From Sarcocystis neurona (Eukaryota > Apicomplexa > Conoidasida > Eucoccidiorida > Sarcocystidae): a stretch of DNA of 64,000 nt. Position 1 is the first letter of the stretch. Each line of letters starts with the position of its first letter. The notes under the pieces are model-generated. The model searched no databases. It worked only from the letters and a program-made list of their open reading frames with translations, and was not told where the DNA came from. The position numbers were made by a program, and so were the translations under genes. Where the stretch lies: contig KL647294.1 of NCBI GenBank assembly GCA_000727475.1, positions 1,672,369 through 1,736,368 of the forward strand. Direction: 5' to 3'. Below, piece by piece: positions 63,201 through 64,000 of the stretch.

Positions 63201-63436
63201 GAGCGCGCACCTTGTTGTTCGTACAGGTGTGCGTATATACATATATATATATATATACATATGTGTATATCCGTACATATGTGTGTACATATATATATAC
63301 ATGTACGTACACACACGGAAGTACTTCCGCCTTCACTTACATAGAGCATTACGGTTTGCTACTCGAACACCTCCGCCAGAAGAACTGCCGGGGGGTGGCA
63401 GATCTCCACGCGTGTGCAGTTGCCCACGGTTTTCAT
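57229..63436 (-). CDS. Large Gln-rich protein, four exons, unknown function
   Basis: Exons on the minus strand are 63436-63371 (ATG, MKTVGNCTRVEICHPPAVLL then AE), 62949-62858, 62231-62132 and 60408-57229; phases 0, 2, 0. Donors are GAG|GTGTTC, TTCA|GTTTAT and GAG|GTATGC; acceptors are GCTTTGCAG, CCTCTGCAG and CCCTTGCAG. The join yields about 1,145 residues. The N-terminal ~100 are globular (VGQNVALGAFRAALVAQAVD, CPDLRRAAAAIG, KQLYQLAELCGFDDVLPPEF). The single 3.2-kb last exon encodes a disordered chain rich in Gln, His, Ala and Ser, with poly-Gln from CAG. It could be a nuclear regulatory or scaffold protein, but no AP2, bromo or RNA-binding domain was seen. The last exon is the strongest part; the donor TTCA|GTTTAT is weak, and the first two exons are less certain. 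Just before the stop, a possible donor TGG|GTGTCT could lead to further exons. Confidence 0.6.
60980..62131. other. Intron 3 of the Gln-rich gene
   Basis: Part of the 62131-60409 intron. It has mixed composition with short frames on both strands and no microsatellite of note. Nothing else is supported. Confidence 0.4.
62607..62812. repeat. 63-77 bp minisatellite, three copies, in intron 2 of the Gln-rich gene
   Basis: ATGTACGTxTTTCAGGCAGT recurs at 62621, 62684 and 62761. Each copy is preceded by a (TA)n run and followed by CGTTATATAAGAxxAACACA. The copies differ mainly in the length of the TA run. Confidence 0.9.
63234..63302. repeat. TA/TATG microsatellite in intron 1 of the Gln-rich gene
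   Basis: (TA)n and CATATGTGTATAT alternating runs between exons 1 and 2 of the predicted Gln-rich gene. Confidence 0.8.
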
Positions 63437-63582
63437 TATATACATATATGTATCCGCCGACTCAATCTATGATCACGAAATCACGCACACACACACACAT
63501 ACTTATATATATCTATATGCAGACATACATACATATACACAAATTTTTTCACTATTCACGGAGCAATCTAATTACTGACACC

Positions 63583-64000
63583 CTACTTCGCGATTCTCGA
63601 CTTTATTGACGCTCTTCCTTTATCTCCAAGACGAAACAGTCCGCTCCTTCTCAAGGCTATCCACCTGCTGTCAGACATGGTTATCAAGTGCTCTCTTGCT
63701 GGCTCCTCTGGTCCGTCAATTCTGTCTTCCGCGGCTGGATACAGTTCTGCATCAGCTCCACGTTTCGTATCACCTGTAGTTACACTACTTGTACTGGCGG
63801 CGGCAAGACTAGCAGCAGGGGGAGAATCAGGAAGCCCAGCAGTACCAGCACCATGAAAAGCGGACGCTTCAACGGCGCCGCTGTAGCGTGCCCCCGCAAG
63901 TGAGGCGTTCTTTTTAGTAGCGCAGGGTCGAGCAGCACTGGACAGCGCAGGATCGTCATTTGCAGCAGCCACAGATGTCGACGCAGTGATCTCCCCCTCA
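63583..64000 (-). CDS. 3' end of an unrecognised gene, cut by the window edge
   Basis: A minus-strand frame is open from the right edge (no start in the window) to TAG at 63583, 138 or more residues. It is Ala/Ser/Asp-rich (NDDPALSSAARPCATKKNAS, AELYPAAEDRIDGPEEPARE), then a basic, more structured end (DSRWIALRRSGLFRLGDKGR, IKSRIAK). Codon use is even. Only about 150 bases separate its stop from the ATG proposed for the Gln-rich gene on the same strand, so the two could also belong to one transcript unit with an unseen splice. No family is recognised. Confidence 0.5.
   Translation of the reverse strand, partial: EGEITASTSVAAANDDPALSSAARPCATKKNASLAGARYSGAVEASAFHGAGTAGLPDSPPAASLAAASTSSVTTGDTKRGADAELYPAAEDRIDGPEEPAREHLITMSDSRWIALRRSGLFRLGDKGRASIKSRIAK

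Overview
The window looks like nuclear DNA of a coccidian apicomplexan, most likely an Eimeria species. Three things point there: dense CAG/CTG triplet tracts that read through real exons as poly-Gln, poly-Ser or poly-Ala; long stretches of alternating T/C-A/G microsatellite (TGTA, TACG, TATA) inside introns; and genes cut into small exons by introns often longer than 1 kb. There are no bacterial features, tRNAs, rRNAs, CRISPR arrays or recognisable transposons. Most long open frames are not genes: they lie in low-complexity DNA that lacks stop codons for compositional reasons. I built gene models by joining protein-like exons through GT-AG (once GC-AG) sites with matching codon phase. They are predictions read by eye, without transcript support.

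Layout. 1.8-14.1 kb (minus): a six-exon gene for a Pro/Gln-rich protein with a repeated beta-propeller-like domain; all five introns are phase 0 and 1.6-3.1 kb long, carrying purine-rich, CTG and alternating purine-pyrimidine DNA. 14.2-19 kb: fragments of unrecognised genes (two-exon 3' end at 15.2-15.8, terminal exon at 18.5-19.0) around a CTG-rich block. 19.8-23.8 kb (plus): a two-exon gene for a secreted basic protein whose large intron holds three copies of a ~300-bp tandem repeat. 24-34.6 kb: mostly microsatellite, minisatellite and low-complexity DNA with scattered coding-looking patches that I could not assemble. 34.7-41.1 kb (plus): the clearest conserved gene, a SNIP1/Pml1-type FHA-domain protein with a long Ser/Arg-rich N-terminus. 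41-44.8 kb: largely non-coding. 44.9-46.1 kb (plus): a chain of phase-compatible exons for an unknown protein, possibly containing an MSP/ASH-like beta-sandwich as in ciliary NPHP4. 47.5-50.7 kb (minus): a five-exon thioredoxin-fold protein without the CXXC site. 52.9-54 kb: two small candidate genes. 57.2-63.4 kb (minus): a four-exon gene for a ~1,145-residue Gln-rich protein. From 63.6 kb to the right edge: the 3' end of another minus-strand gene.

No operon-like organisation or shared pathway is evident. The SNIP1-type protein would act in nuclear pre-mRNA retention and splicing, and the 19.8-kb product would enter the secretory route. The roles of the propeller protein, the thioredoxin-like protein and the Gln-rich protein are not known from sequence alone.
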